From: Chryseolinea sp. H1M3-3
Lineage (GTDB): Bacteria > Bacteroidota > Bacteroidia > Cytophagales > Cyclobacteriaceae
Assembly (NCBI RefSeq): GCF_029360725.1
Contig: NZ_JARKMY010000018.1
Span: 682,001-746,000 of the forward strand
Length of the DNA stretch: 64,000 nt
Reading direction: 5' to 3'
Under the pieces are notes generated by a model, which did no database searches, had not been told where the DNA came from, and saw only the letters and a list, made by a program, of their open reading frames with translations. The translations under genes and the position numbers were made by a program. Shown piece after piece: positions 9,069-18,519 of this stretch. Position 1 is the stretch's first letter, and every line of letters starts with the position of its first letter.

Positions 9069-10901
9069 ATGAAGGAAAAGGAAAGTCCCATTCAGCGAAA
9101 ACTGATCAATGTTATCATGATCTCCTGTGGAGCGGTAACCTTGCTGACTTGCATTGCTTTTTTTGCTTATGAGTTTATCACCTTCCGGCAAACAACGTTG
9201 CGTCAACTTTCCACTTTGGGTGAAATTATTTCTGCCAACAGTACAGCAGCTATAGCGTTTAATGATCCCGCAGATGCGAATGAAGTCTTGTCTGCATTAA
9301 AAGCTGAAAAGCAGATTGAGGCAGCGTGTTTATATGATAAAAGTGGGGTCCTCTTTTCCAAATACCCGCCGGATCTACCCGACACTGCATTTCCCTCTAC
9401 TCCGGAGAATGTGGGCTACCGGTTTGAAAAATCTAATGTCATAGGTTTTCAGCCTGTCATTCAGGCGAATCAAAGGCTTGGTACGTTATACATCAGGTCG
9501 AACATACAAGCCTTGTATGATCGTTTCGAATTCTATAGCCTCATCGTTCTATTGATTATTGCCGGCGCATTTATCATTACTTACATACTTTCAAAGGGAC
9601 TTCAACAGCGTGTTTCTAAGCCGATACTTGCGCTCGTTGAAACAGCGAAAATCATTTCTAGTCAACAGGACTATTCCGTCCGCGCAAAAAAGGTTAGCGA
9701 TGACGAACTTGGCTTGTTAACGGATGCCTTTAATCAAATGCTTACGCGCATAGAAAAGCAAACGGTAGATCTAAGCGAAAGTGAAGAGCGCCTTCGTGCC
9801 GTGCTGGATTCGTCCATCACCGCTGTTATTGTTATGGATGTTCATGGTGTGATCATCGACTGGAATGAGCGGGCCGAAAAAATGTTTGGCTGGAAGAGGC
9901 ATGAAGCGCTCAACCGGGACCTTGCAGATACAATCATTCCGCATAACCTGCGTGAGGCACACCGGTCGGGGCTTAAACATTTTTTGGCCACTGGACGTGG
10001 TTCAGTTTTTAACCGACTGATTGAGATTGTAGCATTGCACCGGAATGGAAGTGAATTCTCTATCGAATTGGCGGTAAGCCGGCTTAAAACAAATGATGTT
10101 GTTACGTTTTGTGGCTTTATTACAGACATCACCGAACGCAAGCGTGCTGAAGAAGAAATTAAACTGTTCAGTCAAAAACTTGAGCAAATGGTGGCGGACC
10201 GAACCAAGGAATTAGAACTTGTGAATAAAGAGTTAGAGTCGTTCTCGTATTCCGTTTCGCACGATCTGCGGGCACCATTACGCGCGATTCATGGATATGT
10301 AAACATATTTGCAGAAGAGTATGCAAACAAATTTGATGACGAGGCAAAAAGGCTAACGAACATCATCATGAGTAACACCCAAAAGATGGGTCGGCTGATC
10401 GACGATTTGCTTGCGTTCTCACAGTTGGGACGTAAGGAGCTTGTAAAAACACAAACTTCGATGACGCAAATGGTGAAGAGTATCTGTGAGGAACAAAAGC
10501 GATCGGAAACCGACCGATCGATTGAATTCACTATTCATGAATTGCCCTTTGCTTTTGTTGACACCGTCACCATCCGGCAAGTTTGGGTGAATCTCATCTC
10601 GAATGCGGTTAAGTACACCCGGCACAAACCCCACGCGACTATTGAAATCGGCGCTAATGAAGAAGGTGATTACCAAGTTTACTATGTCCGGGATAACGGC
10701 GCTGGGTTCGACATGCTTTATTATGATAAGCTTTTCGGGGTTTTCCAGCGGCTTCATTCACAAAAAGAATTCGAAGGCACTGGTGTTGGCCTTGCGATCG
10801 TTCAGCGTATTGTACTCAGGCATGGTGGCAAGGTTTGGGCTGAGGCGGAGCCGAATGTCGGCGCAACATTTTATTTCTCATTACAACAATACGTTGAATA
10901 G
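9069..10901 (+). CDS. CHASE8-HAMP-PAS sensor histidine kinase
   Basis: A 610-residue kinase from ATG 9069; the frame is open from TTG 9051, which would overlap YfiR. Two membrane helices (about 13-35 and 155-175) flank a periplasmic domain with CHASE8 hallmarks: ANSTAAIAFNDPADANEVL followed by ACLYDKSGVLFSKYPPD. A HAMP segment (RVSKPILALVETAKIISSQ) and a PAS domain (MDVHGVIIDWNERAEKMFGW) follow. The kinase core has His398 in SVSHDLRAPLRAI and an ATPase domain with NLISNAVKYTRH, DNGAGFD and GTGVGLAIVQRI. In YfiN the same input domains drive a GGDEF domain; here the output is kinase. Likely partner: the Rcp1-like receiver at 5947-6381. Confidence 0.88.
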   Translation: MKEKESPIQRKLINVIMISCGAVTLLTCIAFFAYEFITFRQTTLRQLSTLGEIISANSTAAIAFNDPADANEVLSALKAEKQIEAACLYDKSGVLFSKYPPDLPDTAFPSTPENVGYRFEKSNVIGFQPVIQANQRLGTLYIRSNIQALYDRFEFYSLIVLLIIAGAFIITYILSKGLQQRVSKPILALVETAKIISSQQDYSVRAKKVSDDELGLLTDAFNQMLTRIEKQTVDLSESEERLRAVLDSSITAVIVMDVHGVIIDWNERAEKMFGWKRHEALNRDLADTIIPHNLREAHRSGLKHFLATGRGSVFNRLIEIVALHRNGSEFSIELAVSRLKTNDVVTFCGFITDITERKRAEEEIKLFSQKLEQMVADRTKELELVNKELESFSYSVSHDLRAPLRAIHGYVNIFAEEYANKFDDEAKRLTNIIMSNTQKMGRLIDDLLAFSQLGRKELVKTQTSMTQMVKSICEEQKRSETDRSIEFTIHELPFAFVDTVTIRQVWVNLISNAVKYTRHKPHATIEIGANEEGDYQVYYVRDNGAGFDMLYYDKLFGVFQRLHSQKEFEGTGVGLAIVQRIVLRHGGKVWAEAEPNVGATFYFSLQQYVE

Positions 10902-11085
10902 TTATTTGCAGGCTAATGCGAACTTTTGGATTTTTTTTCTAAATGCCCTAATTTTAATGAGCCCATCTACCTAGATCACACACAACGTCATGCAATAGTG
11001 TGCATGTTGACAAACTGCGCGTGGAATTCCTCAGGGAATTGAACCAGGCAGTAGTATTATTAAACGAATGAAGTTAAATAGTTAG

Positions 11086-12588
11086 ATGGACATTCTTGAT
11101 TCCATATTAGATAACATCGATCAATCCGTTATTATCACTAATCGCGAGGGCAAATTGTTGTTTTTTAACAATGAGGCCGCTCACACGCTTAGCACATTAA
11201 CCGATAAAACGCTTAAGCTGGGAGAAAATCTACTTTCCTATGTCAGTAAGGACCGTAAAAAAATCGTAAATCAGATTTTTAACGACCTGGCTACCAAAAA
11301 GCAATCCATAAAGTCGTGGGCGGAGTATACCCAATTGAATGGCCTTACGATGCACCTGGAAGTGAATTATATTCCCGTATTTGGTGAGCAGGAAGACCTC
11401 TCCTACATCAGTGTATTGGCACGGGATATTACGGCCGCTAAAATTTTTGAAAAAAAAATTCGCGCACAAGCGGCTAACGTCGAAAATTTAATCAAGAAAG
11501 CCAATGCTTTGATTATAGGCACCGATAGCCGGGGATATATAACAAATTGGAACGATCACTGTTCAATTATTACCGGCTTCGAAAGAAATGAGGTGTATGC
11601 CAAGAGGCTGACAGAAGTGGTTCTTCATGAGAGCTCCCGCCATGGATTTAATGACGTAATTACCCGGACCCTGGCGATGGAGCCGATCTCCAATTACGAA
11701 ACAAAAATGAAGACAAAAAATGGTCGAACCTTAACTTGTTTGCTGAGTGCCACTCCGCAGCTCACGACCACTGGCCAGGCCGTTGGAATAACCTTTGTAG
11801 GGCAGGACATAACCGAGTTGGTTGAATATAAGCGATCTTTGGAAGACAAGATAGAGGAGCGTACTGTAGAGTTGCGCTTCGCATTGCAAAAAGAAAAAGA
11901 ACTGGTAGAAATGAAGTCTCGATTTGTTTCGATTGCCTCGCACGAATTTCGGACGCCATTATCTTCCATTCAATTTGCCGCGAATTTTTTAAAACAATAC
12001 AGTCATAGGATCGACGAGCCTGAGCGACATCAAAAGCTTGACAACATTGTGACGCAGGTAGAGCACATGGTTTCTTTATTGGATGACGTGCTGACCTATG
12101 GGAAAAGTGATGCGGGGAAAATCAGTCTTATCCTTTCAACGGTCAACCTGGCCGACTTCATTAACAAAATCGCTGAAGAAGCCGGTTATTCAACAAAGAA
12201 TACCCATAAAATCCTGGTCGAATTTTATGATACCCCACTGGACATTGAAACCGACGAAAAATTGCTTCGAAGTATCATTTCCAATCTCCTGACGAACGCC
12301 ATTAAATTTTCGCCCCACCGTGAACGCGTTTATGTGTCGATCACGGGGATGGGGAATAAGCTTAGGATCTCCGTTCGGGACGAAGGTATTGGTATACCTC
12401 CTGAAGAGATGGAGAAAGTATTTGAGCCCTTTTTACGTGGTAAAGGCGTATCGTCCATTCCCGGAACCGGTCTCGGCTTATCGATCACAAAAAAGTCAGT
12501 AGAATTGCTTGGCGGGTCTCTTAAGGTTGAAAGTGAAGTGCAAAAAGGAACTACATTTACAGTGGTAATACCTTATAAAACTTTGTAA
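11086..12588 (+). CDS. soluble PAS-PAS histidine kinase
   Basis: A 500-residue kinase without predicted membrane helices. Two PAS domains (about 5-115 and 135-245) include IITNREGKLLFFNNEA and IIGTDSRGYITNWNDHCS, the latter followed by VGQDITELVEYKRS. A coiled linker leads to the HisKA domain with His286 in SIASHEFRTPLSSI and an HATPase domain (NLLTNAIKFSPH, DEGIGIPPEEMEKVFEPF, GTGLGLSI). The response regulator starts 4 bases after its stop, so the two are translationally linked and almost certainly cognate. The signal is probably cytoplasmic (redox, ligand or light-type PAS input); nothing in the PAS sequences identifies a cofactor. Confidence 0.9.
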   Translation: MDILDSILDNIDQSVIITNREGKLLFFNNEAAHTLSTLTDKTLKLGENLLSYVSKDRKKIVNQIFNDLATKKQSIKSWAEYTQLNGLTMHLEVNYIPVFGEQEDLSYISVLARDITAAKIFEKKIRAQAANVENLIKKANALIIGTDSRGYITNWNDHCSIITGFERNEVYAKRLTEVVLHESSRHGFNDVITRTLAMEPISNYETKMKTKNGRTLTCLLSATPQLTTTGQAVGITFVGQDITELVEYKRSLEDKIEERTVELRFALQKEKELVEMKSRFVSIASHEFRTPLSSIQFAANFLKQYSHRIDEPERHQKLDNIVTQVEHMVSLLDDVLTYGKSDAGKISLILSTVNLADFINKIAEEAGYSTKNTHKILVEFYDTPLDIETDEKLLRSIISNLLTNAIKFSPHRERVYVSITGMGNKLRISVRDEGIGIPPEEMEKVFEPFLRGKGVSSIPGTGLGLSITKKSVELLGGSLKVESEVQKGTTFTVVIPYKTL

Positions 12589-12592
12589 CATC

Positions 12593-13255
12593 ATGTCAGA
12601 AAAAATTAAAGTGTTATTGGTCGATGATCATAAGTTAATTCGTGACGGATTATCATCGATGTTGCAAAAGTTACCAGATATCACCATTGCGGGCTCTGTA
12701 TCGTCGGGTGAAGAAGCCATTAATGAATCAAGAAAAAACAGGCCCGATGTTATTCTCATGGATATTCTAATGGGCGGAATGAACGGTATCGAAGCCACCC
12801 GATGGATAAAAGAATTTGATCCAGCCATCAAAGTATTATTAGTAACAAAGGAAGTTAGTAAAGAGTACGTGTCGGCAGGAATAAAATCCGGTGTGGACGG
12901 TTACCTTCCCAAAGATATTACAAGTGAAACGCTGATTGAAGCGATCAGGAGTGTGTATAGCGGCAACAAATATTTTAATGACGCAATTATGAAATTGGTT
13001 TTTGAAGATTTTTATACGCAGGAAAAAGCAAAACCCAATGTAAAAAAATTGCCGAACGAACTGACGAATCGAGAGTATGAAGTTTTATGTTGGGCTGCAT
13101 CCGGAAAAACAAATAAAGAAGTGGCTGAAGGTCTCTTTATCAGTGTGAAGACTGTTGAAACGCACAAGACAAAAATTCTTGAAAAATTAGGGTTACGAAA
13201 CACTTCGGAACTGGTGAAGTATGCGATATCGAATAACATCATATCGCTTGACTAA
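12593..13255 (+). CDS. NarL/FixJ-family response regulator
   Basis: A 220-residue regulator. The receiver has D11/D12 and phospho-acceptor D57 in LMDILMGGMNGIEA; the usual MP after the DxxM element reads MG. The conserved Lys lies in YLPKDI. The C-terminal LuxR-type helix-turn-helix comprises ELTNREYEVLCWAASGKT and SVKTVETHKTKILEKLGL. It follows its PAS kinase by 4 bases. The next gene, a receiver-kinase hybrid, is convergent and ends only 9 bases away, leaving no room for a separate terminator. Targets cannot be inferred. Confidence 0.9.
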   Translation: MSEKIKVLLVDDHKLIRDGLSSMLQKLPDITIAGSVSSGEEAINESRKNRPDVILMDILMGGMNGIEATRWIKEFDPAIKVLLVTKEVSKEYVSAGIKSGVDGYLPKDITSETLIEAIRSVYSGNKYFNDAIMKLVFEDFYTQEKAKPNVKKLPNELTNREYEVLCWAASGKTNKEVAEGLFISVKTVETHKTKILEKLGLRNTSELVKYAISNNIISLD

Positions 13256-13264
13256 GGGGTTGGC

Positions 13265-14383
13265 CTACGCAATATGATTGGGTAATTCCATCTCTACGCG
13301 TGAACCTTTGCCATAAGTTGAATGAATGGCTATTCTACCGTTTAGCTTGCTGATTGTTTCTTTAACTATATACAAGCCGAGTCCGGCTCCCTTGCTTTTT
13401 ACAGTGCCTCTAAAAAACATATTAAATATTCGGGATTTAAACTCCTCCGGAATACCTATTCCATTATCCTCAACGGATACTATCGCTTTCTCTTTTGTAA
13501 TCAGAACACTGATGTTTAAAATGCACTTTTCCTTACTTAAGTCCTTGTAGTTGATGGCATTCGAAATCAGATTATTCATGATAACGGTAAGTCTATACTC
13601 ATCAGAGTAAAATGCACCATCGGCTTTGATGGTGATGTTATTCTGCATGATCTCAAAACCTTCGAGGTATTTCAGCCTTTCCAGGCTGTTTTCGACAATC
13701 CCTCTGAAATCAATTTTCTGATAAACAATTTGTTGTCTTGAATTTCTTGAGTAATCTAAAATTTCCTTTAGCGTATCATCCAGCTTTGCAATGCTATGAT
13801 TCATCATGGAAAAATATTCCTGAAAGTAACTTCCCCTGTCCATATCCTCGCGGCTTGCTAAGTCCACCAGTCCCAGCACTGACATTAACGGTGCACGAAG
13901 ATTGTGAGAAACACTGTAGATAAAGCTGTCCATTTCCTGGTTGACCTTCACCAACTCCTCATTTTGAACACGCAACTCGGCTTCGGCTTTTTTTCGCTGT
14001 TCCTGAAGTTCTTTTTGCTTTAGTGCATTTTGGATAGCCAACGGCAATCGCACGAGATTGGATTTTAATAAGTAATCATCTGCGCCTTCTTTCAAACATG
14101 TTACGGCAAATTCTTCCGATACCGTACCTGTGACAAGGATGAAAGGAATGGATAAGCCTTTTTGTTTACATATCTTTAACGCCTCTAAAGAATTAAACTG
14201 AGGCAAGGAATGATCCGAGAGAATAACATCTGGACTAAAACTTTTAATGGCCTCCGCGAAATCTTCTTTTGTATCCACCCGTCTGCTTTCGAAGGACATA
14301 CCGGATTTGATCATCGACCGGCCAATAAGTTCAGCATCGTCTCGCTCATCTTCCAACATCAAAATTTTAAGTTTATTATTCAT
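13265..14383 (-). CDS. receiver-histidine kinase hybrid
   Basis: A 372-residue soluble protein in the order receiver then kinase, the reverse of classical hybrid kinases. The receiver (about 1-125) has E11/D12 and D57 in VILSDHSLPQFNS, with Lys in YLLKSN. A coiled-coil linker (about 128-150, ELQEQRKKAEAELRVQNEEL) leads to HisKA with His160 in SVSHNLRAPLMSV and an HATPase domain with NLISNAINYKD, DNGIGIPEEF and GAGLGLYIVKE. Proteins of this layout act as intermediates in phosphorelays: the receiver accepts a phosphate and tunes the kinase. No cognate output gene is adjacent on its strand. Confidence 0.88.
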   Translation of the reverse strand: MNNKLKILMLEDERDDAELIGRSMIKSGMSFESRRVDTKEDFAEAIKSFSPDVILSDHSLPQFNSLEALKICKQKGLSIPFILVTGTVSEEFAVTCLKEGADDYLLKSNLVRLPLAIQNALKQKELQEQRKKAEAELRVQNEELVKVNQEMDSFIYSVSHNLRAPLMSVLGLVDLASREDMDRGSYFQEYFSMMNHSIAKLDDTLKEILDYSRNSRQQIVYQKIDFRGIVENSLERLKYLEGFEIMQNNITIKADGAFYSDEYRLTVIMNNLISNAINYKDLSKEKCILNISVLITKEKAIVSVEDNGIGIPEEFKSRIFNMFFRGTVKSKGAGLGLYIVKETISKLNGRIAIHSTYGKGSRVEMELPNHIA

Positions 14384-14655
14384 AACCTTTTCCTTTAAAG
14401 TGGAGCGATACGTCTAAGCCAACGTTTATAAAGATCTCAGGTCATCAATATTAAGATTTTTGAACTTTGATCTATACCTAATTCTACTGAAAAAGTCGAA
14501 CAATCAACCTTTAAAGTCAACTTATTTATATAAAATTTTAAACTCATGGTAACCGTTTTTTCGTAGTACATAATCGACTCTTCAACGGTACATCCATCCG
14601 CTGAAAGGATTAACTTATTTTTTTTTACGGAGAAACCGATTTCTGCTATTGTAAT

Positions 14656-15903
14656 TTAAAAAGCACCGTTGATTTCGTCAATTGAAATATTAAAAAGTTT
14701 CTGCACGATAGGGTCTAGCTGCTGGCGTAATCCTTTGATGTGAAAAGTAGTATGCACGTGTATAACCGATTCTTCAGGCTTTAACGCGGCAGCTGGTGAT
14801 GACGTCTCCAGTTCATAAAACGGTCCTAACGGCTTAGCACCGGGCGCAGGAGGCCCATCGTTGTATGCATTTACAGCGTCTCCCCTGTACGGTTCTTTTT
14901 GTATTTCCCACAACGAATTTACATACGCTGTTGCGTTAGTCGGCTTCGTATATTTTACTACTGTTAAGATATTGTTATCAGCGTCATAACTCCCTAACCA
15001 CTGAGGTGCGTTCTCGGGAGTAAGGCCAATCTTGCTCCGGTAGGCTCCATCTGCTTTAAATAATACAGCTTTTCCAACAAGCTTTAATCTGTCATCAGGA
15101 ACTTGTCCAAAGTATGTATCATTCACTATGTTTCTCAACATTGTTTCTTTTCCTTGATAGGGCACGATGATTGTGGCTGCAGGAGACGGGTTAAACATTC
15201 CTAGTATCCAAATTGATAACAGGCCCGATTCCTTCGTCCACGGTTCTGATCCAATGTTTATCAGTTCATTAATTGACTCAAATGCCACCAGTGAAACATC
15301 CGTTGCGGAATCAAGTCCAAGTCTGTTCAACGCATTTTGCTTCTCGATAATTTTCACCGTACGTTTTATGCCGATGTTAAAAATCCTGCCCGTGTAATTT
15401 CGGAGTTCTGCTTCTTTTGTAAACACAGCCTCGTTTTGCGTTGATGAAGCAACGGTATACGTATCAAGATCGATGACCCGGGGAACGTGCCAGTTGTCAA
15501 GATTAAATTCAGCACCCTTATTAAAGTAGATGGAGAATTGTCCACCTTCCGGACCTAACCAAATCCGATCTTCACCTCCATAGGCGTTCATATGTTCGGA
15601 TGTATCCCCTGAGATAAATAATTCTTTATTGATCCAGCCATAACTTAACCCGTCATTGCCTTCTGACGTACTGGTCATCGCGCGTCCTTGCAACGCTGCG
15701 GATACTGCTAATTTCCCATTTCCCGAAGCGTCCTGCAGGACAATTACGTCAATGTATTTTTTTAAAAATTCTACATCCTCCTGGAACGTGGATATCTTTT
15801 TCGTGCTATCGGCTGAAGCCTGATTCTCTGTGACAGTGCTCATTTTTTGAGTGCATCCCAACAGGATTGCGATTAATGCAATTGGAAAAAAAAGTATTTT
15901 CAT
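14656..15903 (-). CDS. lipoprotein resembling the DUF6786 family
   Basis: A 415-residue lipoprotein with lipobox LLGC near residue 17. The mature protein is rich in beta-strand-like segments, with motifs such as YGWINKELFISGD, GGEDRIWLGPEGGQFSIYF, LDNWHVP and a C-terminal PLGPFYELETSSPA. These fit the secreted DUF6786 family, which I recall as aldose-mutarotase-like in fold; I could not confirm either. The EDR.WLGPEGGQ segment would suit a carbohydrate-binding sandwich. It stands alone: 207 bases separate it from the iron operon upstream on the same strand, and a hairpin at 15999-16029 sits between them. Confidence 0.55.
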   Translation of the reverse strand: MKILFFPIALIAILLGCTQKMSTVTENQASADSTKKISTFQEDVEFLKKYIDVIVLQDASGNGKLAVSAALQGRAMTSTSEGNDGLSYGWINKELFISGDTSEHMNAYGGEDRIWLGPEGGQFSIYFNKGAEFNLDNWHVPRVIDLDTYTVASSTQNEAVFTKEAELRNYTGRIFNIGIKRTVKIIEKQNALNRLGLDSATDVSLVAFESINELINIGSEPWTKESGLLSIWILGMFNPSPAATIIVPYQGKETMLRNIVNDTYFGQVPDDRLKLVGKAVLFKADGAYRSKIGLTPENAPQWLGSYDADNNILTVVKYTKPTNATAYVNSLWEIQKEPYRGDAVNAYNDGPPAPGAKPLGPFYELETSSPAAALKPEESVIHVHTTFHIKGLRQQLDPIVQKLFNISIDEINGAF

Positions 15904-15998
15904 AAGGAATAAATTATTGAGAAGTATTCCAAGTTAACGGTTACAATTTCATTGTCAAAAAATGATGAGTTGTGTTGGATTAAACGGTGGTGCTCTAA

Positions 15999-16029
15999 AT
16001 GCGTGTTCACACAGACGTGAACCGCGCAT
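15999..16029 (-). terminator. hairpin downstream of the iron-acquisition operon
   Basis: GTTCAC (16005-16010) pairs with GTGAAC (16017-16022) around ACAGAC, extended outward by ATGCG (15999-16003) with CGCAT (16025-16029) across small bulges. It lies about 80 bases past the stop of the FecA-like receptor on the minus strand. Only a weak T-rich stretch follows, so it is a possible terminator or 3-prime stabilising element, not a clear one. Confidence 0.35.
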
Positions 16030-16110
16030 GGGCAAGACGGGCGCATAGCTCAGAGATGTCTTGTTAAAGGGCTCACCTTGCATTGAATAACCGCACAATG
16101 AACCGTTGGG

Positions 16111-18519
16111 CTAAATTCTAGCTTTCAGGGTTACAAAGAAGGTTCGTCCATCAGAAGGCAAAATTCCAGGCCCTGGATAACCCGTTGCTCTCCGCGTGTA
16201 ATACATGTTGTTAGTTAAATTGTTCACGCTGGTTTCAATTCCAAATTTCTTAAACGTGTAGGAAAGGGTTACATCCATCACGTAATAAGATGGTATTGTA
16301 CCGCCTACGGCGGCCGAGCTTACCTCCTTTTCTGCGTTGGTGGCGTCGGAATATTGCTGAGATAAGTAGGTGTACTGAAATGAACCTTTCAGATTTTTGT
16401 AACCAACGCGCACGCCGGTTTTTAAATTTACCGAGGGCACAAACTCCACCTTCTTCCCTGTGATGCCTGGTGCCTGGCTAGACTTGTATTCAGAGCCAAT
16501 GAAAGCCACGTTACCAAAAAGTATGCCCGTCCATGGTGTTTCTTTGGAATGAAGTAAACCAATCAGGTCACCCTCGCCATATGCCTCAACGCCCTGGATA
16601 ACCGCATGTCCGATATTTCCTCTTCTTCTTTTATCCTGCACGAGTATTTCGCCTATGCGGTTGTCATAATTCAGATAGAACAGACTGACATCATAATTAA
16701 AAAGCGCTGTCTGTTCACTTCTAACACCAAGGTCAACAGAATATCCTTTTTCATCTTCCAGGTTTGGATCTATTTCCGCAGAGGGATTTGAAATCCGCAT
16801 ATCATTGAAGGTAATGGAGCGATAGTTTTGCGATATGTTGGAATAAATATCAATGAATGGCGTTGCTTTATAACTAACGCCTAAGCCTGCTAAAAGAAAC
16901 TGACGCCCTTTGTTAAGCTTTTCATCGAAACGGGTTACATCTATTATATTTCCTGCCAAGTCCTTAGAAACCCAGCCATAATATCCTTCTGCAACGGTAT
17001 TGATATGCTCAAAGCGAATACCTGGTGTTAATGACAATTTATCATTTATGTACAGGATGTTTTCAAGAAATACAGCTGCATTTTTATTAGGAAAACGATA
17101 ATCGTATGTAATTGCTTCATCAGAAGTTATGTAGTTGAAATCTGCATTGGCGCCTTTGCTTCCAAATCCTTGCGTACTGTGATTAAAGCCATGGTAATAT
17201 CTCGCCCCTACCAATAATACAGACTGGATTTTGCTGAGCTGATATCTTTTTAAGTAACGAACCTCGGCACCCCAGTTTTCAAAATCACCCTTAATCAAAT
17301 CTCGTTCGCTGTTATCGTCTTCCATTGCCACGCGGTTGGGCCGGAAGCCAACAGCATAGCGGTTTGCAAACAGGCTGAATACCCGTGCATTAAACTCACT
17401 CGTAGCGTTGAACTTATGATCAATATGCAATGCAAACAAATTCCAGTTCACTTTGAACCAATTCCGTTCACGATTTGTCTGGCGTGCATTCTCAAGAAAC
17501 ATCCCGTCTGTCAATCCACCGGGCTGTTGCGCCAGGTATCCCATTTTTGTTACATCAATTCCGATGCTTGTATTCGGGTTTATCGCATAATTGATATTTG
17601 CGTAGAATGTATGGTTGTCGAACTGAGAATTTTTACGCCATCCGTCCCCTCTTTTATATTGAAAGAAAGTATAGTAACTGAGTTTGTTTACAGTGCCACT
17701 CACGCTTGTAAAAGCATTATAAAATCCGTAGGAACCAACGGTCTGGCTGGCTGACAACTCCAGTTTCTTGTCAGGTACAGGTTTTTTCATACTAAAGTTA
17801 ATGAGCCCGCCAAACTGGGTTCCATATTGAAGCGATGCAGCCCCTCTTACAATCTGAATTTTGCCAATACCTTCTGTTGGCGGTGTGTAATAACTTTCGG
17901 GATACCCCAACGCATCGGCGCTGATGTCGTATCCATTTTGACGCACATTAAAATTAGCGGTACGATTGGGATCCAAACCACGGCCCCCGATACTTAATTG
18001 AATACCAGCGCCATCGTTTTCCCAAATGTTGAGCCCGGCCACACGTGAGTACACCTGACGTGCATTATTGGTAGCGAGATTAGCCACCAGTTTTTCGGGC
18101 ACAATAACTTCTGATTTTTTTCCCTCATAGATTCCGAGGTTCTCAACGGCACGCATACGCGTAACACCAAAATTGTCTGAGGCATCGGTAATCATTACCT
18201 CTTGGAGCGTCTCGCGAAAAGGGGTTAAGTAAGAGCGTACGACCGCATCGTTATTTGATATAATGACCTCTTGGTTTGAATATTTATATCCTGGTCCTGT
18301 AAAGTGTAACGTGTATTTGCCGTTGGCCAAATCTTCGAAAACAAATCGTCCGGCTTTGTCTGTGGGTGCACTTTTAGTGCCACCATTCAAATAGACGACG
18401 CATTCATTTACCACCACGCTATCTTCTTCAGAACGGACCACACCAGACAGCCGATGCTGTGCTGCTGCACTAAATGCGATGAAGCAAAAAAACAGAATAC
18501 TAGAAACCTTTGATTTCAT
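16111..18519 (-). CDS. FecA-like TonB-dependent receptor with carboxypeptidase-regulatory N-terminal domain
   Basis: An 802-residue receptor. The frame is open to 18573, but ATG 18519 starts a clean signal peptide (MKSKVSSILFFCFIAFSAAAQ) and overlaps the stop of the HTTM gene by 20 bases, so the two are translationally coupled. After a CarboxypepD_reg-like domain (about 22-105), the plug includes ENLGIYEGKKSEVIVPEKL and QIVRGAASLQYGTQFGGLI, features of ferric-dicitrate-type receptors. The barrel runs to a terminal ARI. It is the last gene of the DUF4856-imelysin-HTTM operon; a role in uptake of iron or an iron chelate is inferred from these neighbours and the upstream Fur-like sites. Confidence 0.85.
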   Translation of the reverse strand: MKSKVSSILFFCFIAFSAAAQHRLSGVVRSEEDSVVVNECVVYLNGGTKSAPTDKAGRFVFEDLANGKYTLHFTGPGYKYSNQEVIISNNDAVVRSYLTPFRETLQEVMITDASDNFGVTRMRAVENLGIYEGKKSEVIVPEKLVANLATNNARQVYSRVAGLNIWENDGAGIQLSIGGRGLDPNRTANFNVRQNGYDISADALGYPESYYTPPTEGIGKIQIVRGAASLQYGTQFGGLINFSMKKPVPDKKLELSASQTVGSYGFYNAFTSVSGTVNKLSYYTFFQYKRGDGWRKNSQFDNHTFYANINYAINPNTSIGIDVTKMGYLAQQPGGLTDGMFLENARQTNRERNWFKVNWNLFALHIDHKFNATSEFNARVFSLFANRYAVGFRPNRVAMEDDNSERDLIKGDFENWGAEVRYLKRYQLSKIQSVLLVGARYYHGFNHSTQGFGSKGANADFNYITSDEAITYDYRFPNKNAAVFLENILYINDKLSLTPGIRFEHINTVAEGYYGWVSKDLAGNIIDVTRFDEKLNKGRQFLLAGLGVSYKATPFIDIYSNISQNYRSITFNDMRISNPSAEIDPNLEDEKGYSVDLGVRSEQTALFNYDVSLFYLNYDNRIGEILVQDKRRRGNIGHAVIQGVEAYGEGDLIGLLHSKETPWTGILFGNVAFIGSEYKSSQAPGITGKKVEFVPSVNLKTGVRVGYKNLKGSFQYTYLSQQYSDATNAEKEVSSAAVGGTIPSYYVMDVTLSYTFKKFGIETSVNNLTNNMYYTRRATGYPGPGILPSDGRTFFVTLKARI

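Noticed and set aside
10989-11040. Two short dyads, CATGCA/TGCATG and AATTCC/GGAATT, upstream of the PAS kinase
   Set aside because: Six-base arms with small loops are expected by chance at this length, and the two differ in sequence.
16040-16110. tRNA-like start GGGCGCATAGCTCAG
   Set aside because: The match is limited to the first stem and D-arm. No anticodon stem, T-loop (GGTTCGAATCC-type) or 3-prime acceptor complement follows.
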